18,257 nucleotides of DNA, taken from NCBI GenBank assembly GCA_937879825.1, contig CALFMQ010000385.1:1-18257 (forward strand), written 5' to 3'. Below are positions 6,817 through 14,998 of the stretch, in pieces. The position numbers and the translations under genes are program-made. This DNA is from an uncultured Phycisphaerales bacterium (GTDB lineage: Bacteria > Planctomycetota > Phycisphaerae > Phycisphaerales > UBA1924). The notes under the pieces are model-generated. The model was not told the origin of the DNA. It did no database searches and was given only the letters and a program-made list of their open reading frames with translations. How positions within the stretch are numbered: position 1 is the first letter of the stretch; each line of letters opens with the position of its first letter.

Positions 6817-8628
6817 TTACGGGCAGGTGGTGCCCCAATGCGCCAGGACCATATTGAGATCGTCGACATCGACCCAGCCGTCGGCGCCCGCCAGATCGAG
6901 CGGCGAGCCCGCGCCGACTTCTGTGCCCCACGCTCCGAGGATCATGTTCAGGTCGTCAACATCCACAACAGCATTACCCGACGCGTCGCCCAGGCACGCT
7001 CCGCTACCGGTGACGCCGACGCACGCCGAGAACTCGCTCGTGTTGTTCGTGGACTTTTCAGTGGCCGTGGCGGTGATCCACTCCGACCCGGAAACGGGTG
7101 ACATGATCGTCGCGTCGATGTCCGCGATGCCACCGCCATCGGTCATCACATCGACACGCCCGAGGAGTCGTTCGCCCTCGCCGAATCCTGTCGGGTTGCA
7201 CTCGGTGTTGGCGAAGAACTCGATCGCAAATACCCGATTGGGCGTCGAGTCGAGCGGTCCGGTGATGTGTACCGAAGCGCCGGCCGCGTCGGCGCCTGTC
7301 AGCACCGGGTAGTTCTGAAGCCCATTGCCCCCGATGTCGGTATCGAGTGGGTCATTGGGCGTCACGCCGTAGTTGAAGCCGGTATTGAGAAGCTCGATCC
7401 CCAACTCGCCGTTCGTATGGATCGAGTTGCCCGCGATCAAGACACCCGAGACCGACGGCTCGATCGTCACCCCGTTGAAGAGGTGACCCGCGATCTCGTT
7501 GCCCTGTCCTGGATTCGTGCCGCCGATCGTGACATCCTGCATCGGTCCGGCGAAGTAGTCCGACACCTCGATCCCGGTCACGCTCCCCAGCACGGGTTCA
7601 CCGAGCGCGTTGAGTCCGATCGTGTTACCCGTGATGACGACACCGCTGCCCGTCCCGCCGACGAGAATGCCGTAGCCGAACAGAAAGCCCGCGGCGTGCG
7701 GCCCCATGCCGATCCCCAGAATCCCCGCGATTCGGTTGTCCTTGATCAGCACATCGTGATTCTCGCCCGAGAATCCGATGCCCTGGGTCGATGCGTTGCT
7801 CCCGCTGGACATGCCGTCAGGAGTCGTGCCGATCCAGTTGTTCTCAACAATCGTCCCGGTCGTGTCGAAGAGCTCGACTGTTGTGCCGCCGGGGTACCCC
7901 TCGCCATTGTGTGTGCCGTAGCCGGTGATGTAGTTGCGCTCGGCGAGCGTCGGCCCGCCGATCCGTGTGTTGAGCACAGGACCGGTCCCGAACTCGGACA
8001 GGAAACCCTGGACACGCACGCGCCGGACGGTGTTCCCGATCACGGTCACATTATTCGAGCGATCGATCTTGATGGTTGTGCCGAAGTTGTCGCGGACCAT
8101 TGACCCGTGGCTGTCGTAGAGCGTAATGCCCGAGGTGCCGGTCAGGCCATGAATGAGTGCGTTGTCGCCGGAGACATCGAGCGGAATCGAGTCGATGCCC
8201 GTGACCTCACTGTCATCGCCATTGACATATACCCCGCCGCCAAAGAACGCGACCTCCCATCCGTCGGGATTTGTGTCACCCGTAAATGCGGTCTGTGTGG
8301 TTCCGTCGATCGTGACCGGGTCGTTGGCGCGCCAGAAGAAGGTGTTGATTGCCTTCACGACCGCCCGTCCCGGAAACAAGAACTGCAACTGCCATTCGCT
8401 CTGCGGGATGGCGAACTCGATCCGGTCGTGCCCGGGTGTGTTGTTCGTGGCGATCATCGCCTCAGAAAACGAAACCTTACCGTCCGGGCCGGGAAGATCG
8501 GCGATGGTCGCGGTTTGCCAGTCGATATCGATGTCATCAAAACCGGTGGTGACGACGACGGTGTCCGACAAGGCCGCCGACGCCGCCAGAAGGACGCCAA
8601 GGGCCGGGAATGATCGCGCAGTGGTCAT
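6817..8628 (-). CDS. Secreted right-handed parallel beta-helix protein with C-terminal dockerin
   Basis: The start at 8628 is preferred over the ATG at 8652: AAGGAG lies 6 nt upstream and the protein then opens with a signal peptide (M-T-T-A-R-S-F-P-A-L-G-V-L-L, cleavage near residue 21). The product has 603 residues. Residues about 40-70 carry a CSLREXAI-like entry motif, ending in G-H-D-R-I-E-F. Residues about 110-430 hold repeated short N-x-I/V-x-G-N and D-N-x-I rungs, typical of NosD- or pectate-lyase-like parallel beta-helices. Residues about 440-540 look like an Ig-like spacer. Residues 545-603 are the dockerin tail, bracketed by C-L-G-D and T-C-P. No catalytic triad of a known polysaccharide lyase is identifiable. 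The gene has its own predicted promoter and terminator, so it is probably monocistronic. Confidence 0.9.
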   Translation of the reverse strand: MTTARSFPALGVLLAASAALSDTVVVTTGFDDIDIDWQTATIADLPGPDGKVSFSEAMIATNNTPGHDRIEFAIPQSEWQLQFLFPGRAVVKAINTFFWRANDPVTIDGTTQTAFTGDTNPDGWEVAFFGGGVYVNGDDSEVTGIDSIPLDVSGDNALIHGLTGTSGITLYDSHGSMVRDNFGTTIKIDRSNNVTVIGNTVRRVRVQGFLSEFGTGPVLNTRIGGPTLAERNYITGYGTHNGEGYPGGTTVELFDTTGTIVENNWIGTTPDGMSSGSNASTQGIGFSGENHDVLIKDNRIAGILGIGMGPHAAGFLFGYGILVGGTGSGVVITGNTIGLNALGEPVLGSVTGIEVSDYFAGPMQDVTIGGTNPGQGNEIAGHLFNGVTIEPSVSGVLIAGNSIHTNGELGIELLNTGFNYGVTPNDPLDTDIGGNGLQNYPVLTGADAAGASVHITGPLDSTPNRVFAIEFFANTECNPTGFGEGERLLGRVDVMTDGGGIADIDATIMSPVSGSEWITATATEKSTNNTSEFSACVGVTGSGACLGDASGNAVVDVDDLNMILGAWGTEVGAGSPLDLAGADGWVDVDDLNMVLAHWGTTCP

Positions 8629-8652
8629 GGTGGTCTCCTTGTATTGCCTCAC

Positions 8653-8689
8653 AGCCGCGTTGAGATGGCGGCTCGCACGACAGGAGCCG
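8653..8689 (-). promoter_or_regulatory. Leader with two mutually exclusive hairpins
   Basis: In the predicted 5' leader of the beta-helix gene, CGGCTC (8669-8674) can pair with GAGCCG (8684-8689). The overlapping GCGGCT (8668-8673) can instead pair with AGCCGC (8653-8658). Both cannot form together. They end just before the ribosome binding site at 8635-8640. This may be chance in GC-rich DNA. Confidence 0.3.
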
Positions 8690-8725
8690 TGAAACAGATC
8701 CCTGATACAGCATTCAAGGATTAAA

Positions 8726-8754
8726 AATATAAATCAAGACCATTATATCGTCAA
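8726..8754 (-). promoter_or_regulatory. Sigma70-like promoter for the beta-helix dockerin gene
   Basis: Read on the minus strand, TTGACG (8749-8754) and TATATT (8726-8731) are separated by exactly 17 nt. Each matches the sigma70 consensus at five of six positions. The elements lie in an AT-rich pocket unusual for this GC-rich window, about 100 bp upstream of the start codon. The implied leader is roughly 90 nt. Confidence 0.65.
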
Positions 8755-8784
8755 TCGTCCGGGCTCCTATCGGCTCGATGGCTC

Positions 8785-8816
8785 AAAAAAGGACCCGGGG
8801 CCCAAACGGGCCCCGG
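8785..8816 (-). terminator. Intrinsic terminator of the FG-GAP dockerin gene
   Basis: A 9-bp perfect stem, CCGGGGCCC at 8795-8803 and GGGCCCCGG at 8808-8816, has a 4-nt loop. On the minus strand a run of six T follows. It lies about 60 bp past the stop at 8875. Confidence 0.82.
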
Positions 8817-8874
8817 CTCTGCGAGCGAGAGGAGTCAGAAGCGGGTCGACTTTGGAGCCGTCCTCGCGTGGGTA

Positions 8875-11499
8875 TTAGTTGCAGGTGGTCTGCCAGTTGA
8901 CCAGGACGACATTGAGGTCATCGACGTCGATCACGCCATCGTCGCCGGCCAGATCCTCGGGCGCGCCGGGGTGCACGCTCAGGCCCCACAGCGAGAGGAT
9001 CGCGTTCAGGTCATCGACGTTGACGCGCCCGTCCGCGACGCCGTTCGGTCCCGAGACATCGCCGGGGCATGTCACGGGCGCCTCGCATGAGTCGGGCACC
9101 ATGTTCGCGTTCGCGTCCGACTCCATCGAAGGCAGGTTCAGGAACAGGTACTGGCTCCAGGAGTTCTCAGGGCCGACCATGATGTCCTGGCGGCCGTCGT
9201 TGTTTGCGTCGGCCACGATCATGGTCCGAGAGTTCGAGTCATACCTCGGAAGGAACATGGGCGTGCCGAACACGCCGTCGCCGGGGTTATAGAACACCGC
9301 GCCCGATGCCGAGCGGCCGTAGAGATCCAGATCGCCGTCGAGATCGATATCGGTCGGCGTCAGAATGCTCGCGCCGTACTCAGAGACCTGCACGGGTGTC
9401 TCCGGCAGATTCCCGTCTCCCATCGTATTGAAGAATGCCACCAGCCCGAATCCGGACGCCACGATATCGTTGTAGGAATCCCCGTCGAAGTCCGCGACCG
9501 CGATCGCGCCGAACGCGGGATCAATGATGGTTCCGGGGACATGGATGTCGCGGCGAGCACCGAAGGTGCCGTCACCGTTGTTGGGGTGAATCGAGATGAT
9601 GCCGTAGCGGTGGCCCGTGATGATTTCCGGTGCGCCATCGCCATTGATGTCGCCGATTCCGATGCTCTCGTCCTCTGCGACATCCGTGTACTCGGTGTGC
9701 AGCCCGAACGAGCCGGTCCCGTCGCCGAAACTCACCTTGAGAATCGACGGGTGGCCTCCGTTCACCCACGCGATGTCCATGTTCCCGTCGGCATTGATGT
9801 CGCCCGCCACCATCCGCAGCCCGAAGGGCGTGATCGGCGACTCGATGGGCAGGGCAAAGGTGCCGTCTCCCTGGCCGAGATACACACGGCACGGGCCGGT
9901 GACGACGAGGATGTCCAGGTTGCCGTCCGCGTTGACATCCCGCGTCTCGGCGTGCCCGAGCCCGCCGGTTCCGAGTGGAGTGACGATCGGCGTCTTCGAG
10001 AACACGGCGTCGCCGATCCCGCGGTACACATGAATCTCGTGGTCGCCGCTGATGTACGGCGCCGAGACCATGAACATGTCCGTCATGCCGTCGTTGTCGT
10101 AGTCGCCGAGCTGCACATCGTTGGGGAACTCTACCGGACGGAACTGGATCGCCGCGTCGAAGTTCAGCGACCCCTTGTTCACGAGCACGGAGAAAGTCCG
10201 CGACGCGTCGTTCGTGGCCACAATGTCGGGCAGGCCGTCGCCCGAGAAATCCCCCGCCGCGACCGAGTATCCGCCGTAGTTCCCCGATGCGAAGTTCTGG
10301 TGGAACTCGAAAGTCCCGGCGTTGTTGCGGTAGATGGCGACCTTGTGCATGTCGTAATCGCCCCACACCATGTCCGGCCAGCCGTCCTGGTCAAGGTCGA
10401 CCAGTTTCACATCCCGCGCATCGGACTCGAGCCACCATCCGCCGAGCGACTGCGAGAGTGTGAAGTTGCCCGCGCCGTCATTCGTATGAACGGTCACAAT
10501 GTTGCTCGAGTTGGATGATGTGATCAGGTCGTTGGCGCCATCGTCGTTGATGTCACGAAGTTCCACGAATCGAGGCTCGGCCTTGTAGTTGTACGGCGCG
10601 ACGCCGCTGGGCATGGGGATCGTGTGCGTCCATGCGAATGTGCCGTCGCCGTTATTCGTGTGAATCACGGCCGTGCCCGAGTCGTACGGACCGGACCAAT
10701 GCTCGCATGCCGCGGCAATGTCCGGGAGTCCGTCGCCGTTGATGTCAGCCACCGCCACATCGCGTGGCTCACGATCGGTCGTGAACCAGGCGCCGGCGGT
10801 GAAGTTGCCCTTGCCGTCGTTGATGTAGGTGTTGATCATCCCCGGGTACCAGGTCGAGAAGACCACATCCAGGTCCCCGTCCTGATCCAGATCGCCGAGA
10901 TCGATGCCGGTGGATCCGTTGTTCGCCGGCTGGCCCGGGAGTGTCACCGGTGCCGCAAACGTCTCGGGACCCGTCGCCAGGAACACGTATGCCTGGTTGT
11001 ACGATGAGTCGCTGGCGACGAAGTCCAGCATCCCGTCGCTGTTCAGATCGCCGACCTGCAGCACTGTCGGGCGCGCATTGGGCATGTTGATGCGGGTCAC
11101 ATACTCCAGCCCCGCGCCGCCGCCGTTCCGCCAGAGCGTGATGCCGCCGAGATTCGTGCTGGTCATCGCCACAACGACCAGATCGTCCAGGCCGTCCTGG
11201 TTGAAGTCGATGGGTCGAGCATCCCAGACGTTGTTCTGGTACTGCTCCACCGCATTGATCTGTTCCAGTGCAACCGTGAAGTGGGGCATCATCACGTCGG
11301 CCGTGTCCAGCAGTGCATTGTGATTGCAGTCGAACCCCACGCCGAGCTGTATGTCCTCGGAGTCGTGGCGGCCGTTGCCGTTGAAATCCAGAGCGCCCGA
11401 GACGGCGGTCTGCGCTGAAGCGCCAGCGCCTAACATCAGAGCCGCACACCCGGCCAGCGCGTGCATTGTTCCGCGGGTGGATCCATCCTTCGTATTCAT
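8875..11499 (-). CDS. Secreted FG-GAP/VCBS beta-propeller protein with C-terminal dockerin
   Basis: The start at 11499 is chosen because GGAG lies 7 nt upstream and a signal peptide follows (cleavage near A29, before Q-T-A-V-S-G). The product has 874 residues. Two EF-hand-like loops come first (D38-D49, D57-D68). About fourteen FG-GAP/VCBS repeats fill residues about 85-800. Each has a calcium-binding turn of the type D-x-N-x-D-G-x-x-D-I followed by a strand ending in G-D-G-T-F or similar. Fourteen repeats would suit two seven-bladed propellers. Residues 811-874 are a dockerin tail with C-P-G-D, two D-D-L-N helices and final T-C-N. No enzyme signature is visible. It is likely a calcium-stabilised surface or extracellular binding protein, and is probably transcribed alone. 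Confidence 0.92.
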   Translation of the reverse strand: MNTKDGSTRGTMHALAGCAALMLGAGASAQTAVSGALDFNGNGRHDSEDIQLGVGFDCNHNALLDTADVMMPHFTVALEQINAVEQYQNNVWDARPIDFNQDGLDDLVVVAMTSTNLGGITLWRNGGGAGLEYVTRINMPNARPTVLQVGDLNSDGMLDFVASDSSYNQAYVFLATGPETFAAPVTLPGQPANNGSTGIDLGDLDQDGDLDVVFSTWYPGMINTYINDGKGNFTAGAWFTTDREPRDVAVADINGDGLPDIAAACEHWSGPYDSGTAVIHTNNGDGTFAWTHTIPMPSGVAPYNYKAEPRFVELRDINDDGANDLITSSNSSNIVTVHTNDGAGNFTLSQSLGGWWLESDARDVKLVDLDQDGWPDMVWGDYDMHKVAIYRNNAGTFEFHQNFASGNYGGYSVAAGDFSGDGLPDIVATNDASRTFSVLVNKGSLNFDAAIQFRPVEFPNDVQLGDYDNDGMTDMFMVSAPYISGDHEIHVYRGIGDAVFSKTPIVTPLGTGGLGHAETRDVNADGNLDILVVTGPCRVYLGQGDGTFALPIESPITPFGLRMVAGDINADGNMDIAWVNGGHPSILKVSFGDGTGSFGLHTEYTDVAEDESIGIGDINGDGAPEIITGHRYGIISIHPNNGDGTFGARRDIHVPGTIIDPAFGAIAVADFDGDSYNDIVASGFGLVAFFNTMGDGNLPETPVQVSEYGASILTPTDIDLDGDLDLYGRSASGAVFYNPGDGVFGTPMFLPRYDSNSRTMIVADANNDGRQDIMVGPENSWSQYLFLNLPSMESDANANMVPDSCEAPVTCPGDVSGPNGVADGRVNVDDLNAILSLWGLSVHPGAPEDLAGDDGVIDVDDLNVVLVNWQTTCN

Positions 11500-11640
11500 T
11501 TGAGGTCTCCGTTGATCCGTTCGGCTTGAACCGCCCAACCCGCGTAGCCCGGAAGAAACGGGGCGGCGTGCTCAAGAGTCAGGAGACGGCGGACCCCCGT
11601 GGTGATACACGCCAATCCGGATATACAGGTCGCGGAACTC

Positions 11641-11682
11641 AAAAAGAAAGGAGCGGCGGGCGCCCCGAAGAGCGCCGCGCCG
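11641..11682 (-). terminator. Intrinsic terminator of the four-module protein gene
   Basis: CGGCGGGCGC at 11654-11663 pairs with 11672-11682, giving ten base pairs with one bulged G and an 8-nt loop. On the minus strand it is followed by CTCCTTTCTTTTT. It lies about 35 bp past the stop at 11716. Confidence 0.68.
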
Positions 11683-11715
11683 TCCGCTGTGAGGGCCCGG
11701 AGTTGTGCGCTGGCG

Positions 11716-13341
11716 TCAGAACACCAGCGAGAGAACCACGATCGAACCGTCCATCACCTGGATCGTCCGGCCACGCGGGTCGAAGGTCAGCAGGATCTTG
11801 TCGGGGTCGTCGGTGGGGTTCTGGAACTCGATCTCGCCTTCGGTGCCGTCCTCGGTCGCGACCACCCGGATCGTGCCGGCCTCCAGGCCGTCAACGACAA
11901 GGCGGTACTCGCCGACATCGAGGTCTTCAACCTCAACATTGAAGTCGGTGCGATCCGCACGGGTGCGAAGCCGCGCCCGACCCGCCGCATCGATATCGAC
12001 GCCCGAGTTCGAGAACGAGCGCTCAATCTCGCCGAGCGGGAGCACACCGTTGCCCAGTGCTGTTCCGTCGAGCGATCCGCTCATCACCATCACGCCGTCG
12101 CGCATCAGTTCATAGGAAGAGTTCGTCGGATCGAAGTTGAGGAGCATCTCGTTCGCACCGGGGATGCTCGACATGACGATTCGCTGCTTGCCGCTCACGT
12201 ACTCGAACTCCGCGATCGCGTTGCCGTTAGAGCAGAATGTGTAGAGGCCCGGATCGAGGCGCACGAACTGTGCGATAAGTTTCGCCTTGTTCCGGCTCGA
12301 GATCGCACGCACCACGCCGCGGGCGCGGGAGTCGTCGAGCACATCCATCGAGCCCTTGATCTTCTGCTTCGGGAAGGTCACCGCGCCGCCATTGGCCGCG
12401 CCGGGCTGATCCGAGAACGGAGCCAGCGCCGCCAGGATGACCACCCCGTCTCGCTTCACTTCGAAAAGCGCGCCGTCGGGATTGAAGGTCAGCGGGAGTT
12501 TGCCGGCCCGCGGCGGGTTGGCGTATTCCAGTTCGCCCTCCGGGCCGCTCGCGGTCGAAACGACCTGAATCGTTCCGTGGAACGCGCCGTTCACGAAGAA
12601 CTCGTACGCTCCCAGGGGCACATCTTCGATTTCTACCTTGAAATCCACGCGGTCCGGACGAGTGCGGAAGTCGGTTTCGCCCTTTGACCCGTTGATCCCG
12701 TTCTCCGTGGGGAACAGGAACGTCTCGATTTCCAGGCGTGGCCCGCCCGATGGGATGTCTCCGACCGGCGTCCCGCCGCCCGAGCCGCCGCCGGAGTTGT
12801 CGTCACCCGACGACCCGCCACCCGAGTTGTCGTCGCCGCTCGGGTTGTCGTCACCGGACCCGCTGCCCGAGTTGTCATCATCGGACGATCCGCCTCCCCC
12901 GTTGCCGCCGCCACCGCCGGGCGAACCGCCGATGGGGGTTGCCGTGCCAGACAGGATGACCGCGCCGTTGCTGGCGATCTCGAATCGGGCGCCGTCAGGA
13001 TTGAACACCAGCGGCAACTTGCCGGCACGGACGGGATCGGAGTACTCGAGTTCGCCCTCGTTCCCCGTTGCCGTCGGAACGACCACGATCGTGTTCTGGA
13101 AAGCACCGTTGACGAGAAACTCGTATGACCCGACAGGCAACTTCTCGATCTCGATCTTGAAGTCGATGCGGTCTGGGCTCACGCGGTAGTCGGCCTCGCC
13201 TCGCGGCGCGTTTGTTCCGGTGACCGACCCGGTCAGCGTCGTTTCGACCCGAATCTCATCGTTCGCCATCGCGGGCGAAACGATCGATACAACGGTCCCA
13301 GCCAGTAGACCTAGCGCGATGCGTACGGGTGATTGGTTCAT
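11716..13341 (-). CDS. Secreted protein with four tandem beta-rich modules and a Gly/Ser/Asp linker
   Basis: This 541-residue exported protein starts at an ATG with AAGGAG 6 nt upstream. A signal peptide is cleaved near A26 (A-M-A). Four related modules follow, at residues about 29-134, 201-306, 326-426 and 438-541. Modules 1, 2 and 4 share G-x-A/T-D-F/Y-R or R-A-R-L-R, D-F-x-V/I-E-I/V-E, a V-N-G or V-D-G turn with G/N-T-I, E-G-E-L/I-E, and an L-T-F-x-P-D/R-G strand. Module 3 is divergent, basic and has a cysteine. Modules 1 and 2 are separated by a Gly/Ser/Asp/Asn linker, residues about 139-200. There is no dockerin. The family is not one I can name. It is probably a surface or matrix protein, and the small gene at 6198-6617 encodes one such module. 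Confidence 0.9.
   Translation of the reverse strand: MNQSPVRIALGLLAGTVVSIVSPAMANDEIRVETTLTGSVTGTNAPRGEADYRVSPDRIDFKIEIEKLPVGSYEFLVNGAFQNTIVVVPTATGNEGELEYSDPVRAGKLPLVFNPDGARFEIASNGAVILSGTATPIGGSPGGGGGNGGGGSSDDDNSGSGSGDDNPSGDDNSGGGSSGDDNSGGGSGGGTPVGDIPSGGPRLEIETFLFPTENGINGSKGETDFRTRPDRVDFKVEIEDVPLGAYEFFVNGAFHGTIQVVSTASGPEGELEYANPPRAGKLPLTFNPDGALFEVKRDGVVILAALAPFSDQPGAANGGAVTFPKQKIKGSMDVLDDSRARGVVRAISSRNKAKLIAQFVRLDPGLYTFCSNGNAIAEFEYVSGKQRIVMSSIPGANEMLLNFDPTNSSYELMRDGVMVMSGSLDGTALGNGVLPLGEIERSFSNSGVDIDAAGRARLRTRADRTDFNVEVEDLDVGEYRLVVDGLEAGTIRVVATEDGTEGEIEFQNPTDDPDKILLTFDPRGRTIQVMDGSIVVLSLVF
12742..12927 (-). repeat. Low-complexity tandem repeat coding the Gly/Ser/Asp linker
   Basis: The DNA repeats units around GAGTTGTCGTC on the + strand, which encode D-D-N-S-G-G-G type peptides on the minus strand. 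Four D-D-N units lie at about 10-residue spacing. Copy-number change here would lengthen or shorten the linker in multiples of complete codons. Confidence 0.75.
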
Positions 13342-13475
13342 GACCTACTCCTTCCATGCTCGGCCCCATCCAGCGGGCCTCTGACACCATCGGGCGACTC
13401 CTCGCGCGGCATACTCAGCGCGCCGGTCCCGATGCTCTTGAGTTCGAAACACTCAGGCCGCTTCGCCAACAGCCC

Positions 13476-13497
13476 GAGTGTGTGGAGGAGTGTGTGG
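13476..13497. repeat. Short direct repeat between the subtilase and four-module genes
   Basis: GAGTGTGTGG occurs at 13476-13485 and again at 13488-13497, a 12-bp period. It lies downstream of the subtilase terminator and upstream of the four-module gene on the minus strand, so it could be an operator-like site. There is no further support. Confidence 0.3.
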
Positions 13498-13520
13498 CTC
13501 GGGGTCGTTCGTGGGCCCCG

Positions 13521-13552
13521 GCGCAAAGAAAGAGGCCGGGACGGCCCGGCCT
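13521..13552 (-). terminator. Intrinsic terminator of the CHAT-subtilase operon
   Basis: AGGCCGGG at 13533-13540 and CCCGGCCT at 13545-13552 form an 8-bp stem with a 4-nt loop. On the minus strand CTTTCTTT follows. It lies about 50 bp past the subtilase stop at 13601. Confidence 0.66.
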
Positions 13553-13600
13553 GATACACATCCAGCTCAGATTTTGAGACTTTCCTCGGATCGATGCCTG

Positions 13601-14998
13601 TTAGGGCAGGCCCCATCTCGAGAGGATCTCATTGAGATCATCGATATCCACGAATCCGGAATAATCCGCATCCCCGATCGGGTCCGCGCTATGCCAGACC
13701 GACAGCACGCGATTGAGGTCGTTCACATCGATCCGGTTGTCCAGGTCCAGGTCACCCTCTAGGTAGGGGGGGAGTATCCCCACGAGCGACAACGCCGCTC
13801 TCGCGTTCACGCGCCCGGCCCCCAGCAATCCTTCGAAGCCCGGATTGCTCGGGTCGATCGGATCGGCGCTCGTCGTGAGCACCGCCCGCACCTGGTCAGG
13901 CAGGAGCGCCGGATTCGCGCTCAGAATGCGTGACGCCACACCGGCCACCAGCGGGGCCGCGAAACTTGTCCCGCTCGACTCCGCCCACAACCCGCCGGGA
14001 AACGCGCCCACAAACCCCACCGCCGGAGCGGAGATGGTCACGTACGATCCGAACGTGGTGAAGGGTGCATGCACATCGTTCGCTCCCGTTCCGGCGACGG
14101 CGATCGCGCCGACGCTCGCCGCCGGGAATCGTTCGAGGTTGGCGCCGTCGTTTCCCACCGAAGCGATCACGACGACACCCGCCGCCGTCGCGTCTTCGAT
14201 CGCCCCATCGACCACGCCCGTCGAAATCGTCGATCCGAGTGACACATTGACGACCTTGGCCCCGCGGAGCACCGCTTCGTTGATCCCCTTGGCCACACGG
14301 AATGCCGTCGACCGCCCGTCGCTGTCGACCGCCCGAATCGGAAGAATCATCGCGTCCGGGTCGGCGTACAGCACCGCCGACGCCACCATCGTCCCGTGAC
14401 CCACTAACTCATCGACATCGCTGTCGTTGTCGTTGTCAGCGCCGTCGCCCGCGTCCTCGATCGACGGGTCCCCGAAGAGAAGACTCACGCCATTCGGGGC
14501 GATGCGACCCGCGAGCAGCGGGTGGGTTGTGTCGATACCGGTATCGATCACCGCGACGAGCGTCCCGGGGAGCGCGCCACTGGCAGCGCCAACGCCCGCG
14601 CCGTAGTTCAGCTCCGCGCGCCCTCGCGACAGCTGATTCGTGAATCGGATCGACGCCGACGGTATGAAGAAGCTCTGGGTTCCGGGATCAGGCACCGCCG
14701 CCGTGACATCGATCTCCGCATCCTTGATGCGCGCATCACCCGCGGCTTGCATGAGAAACTGCTCATCGGGGAGCGCCGCCGGCAACTGAATCAGATAATG
14801 CGGGCGGCTCCCGCCATCCAGAACATCGAGCACTTCTGCACCATAAGTTGCGACGACTTCTTCGATCGTGAAGCCGTTCTCAAGCCGCAGAATCGCGTGT
14901 CCGGTGATCTCCTGATCCTGAGCGCACGCCGGCGCGTGAAGCCCCAGCGTCGAGCCGATTACGAGCATGATCTGAGCCGCCAAGGTCCGTCGTGTCAT
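13601..14998 (-). CDS. Secreted subtilisin-like serine protease (S8 family) with C-terminal dockerin
   Basis: The start at 14998 gives 465 residues. It begins a Sec signal peptide (M-T-R-R-T-L-A-A-Q-I-M, cleavage near A26) and forms an ATGA overlap with the CHAT gene stop. Residues about 30-105 look like an inhibitor-type prodomain. The catalytic domain, residues about 115-410, has a complete triad: D152 in A-V-I-D-T-G, H201 in G-H-G-T-M-V-A-S and S345 in S-G-T-S-F-A-A-P. The oxyanion asparagine is N283. Acidic D/N-rich residues just before the His motif may bind calcium. Residues 414-465 are a dockerin-like tail, but it lacks the two bracketing cysteines of the other three dockerins here. 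The enzyme should cleave proteins outside the cytoplasm. Coupling to the CHAT gene suggests a shared pathway or trigger. Confidence 0.95.
   Translation of the reverse strand: MTRRTLAAQIMLVIGSTLGLHAPACAQDQEITGHAILRLENGFTIEEVVATYGAEVLDVLDGGSRPHYLIQLPAALPDEQFLMQAAGDARIKDAEIDVTAAVPDPGTQSFFIPSASIRFTNQLSRGRAELNYGAGVGAASGALPGTLVAVIDTGIDTTHPLLAGRIAPNGVSLLFGDPSIEDAGDGADNDNDSDVDELVGHGTMVASAVLYADPDAMILPIRAVDSDGRSTAFRVAKGINEAVLRGAKVVNVSLGSTISTGVVDGAIEDATAAGVVVIASVGNDGANLERFPAASVGAIAVAGTGANDVHAPFTTFGSYVTISAPAVGFVGAFPGGLWAESSGTSFAAPLVAGVASRILSANPALLPDQVRAVLTTSADPIDPSNPGFEGLLGAGRVNARAALSLVGILPPYLEGDLDLDNRIDVNDLNRVLSVWHSADPIGDADYSGFVDIDDLNEILSRWGLP

Noticed and set aside
7267..8103. A 278-residue plus-strand open frame opposite the beta-helix gene
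   Set aside because: The opposite strand encodes a convincing signal peptide, beta-helix and dockerin protein; this frame has no matching structure.
11599..12687. A 362-residue plus-strand open frame opposite the four-module gene
   Set aside because: It is antisense to repeated, conserved modules and shows only Arg/His/Glu-rich shadow composition.
12742..12927. Possible CRISPR-like or tandem array
   Set aside because: The units are short, imperfect and in frame within a coding linker, with no spacers of uniform length.
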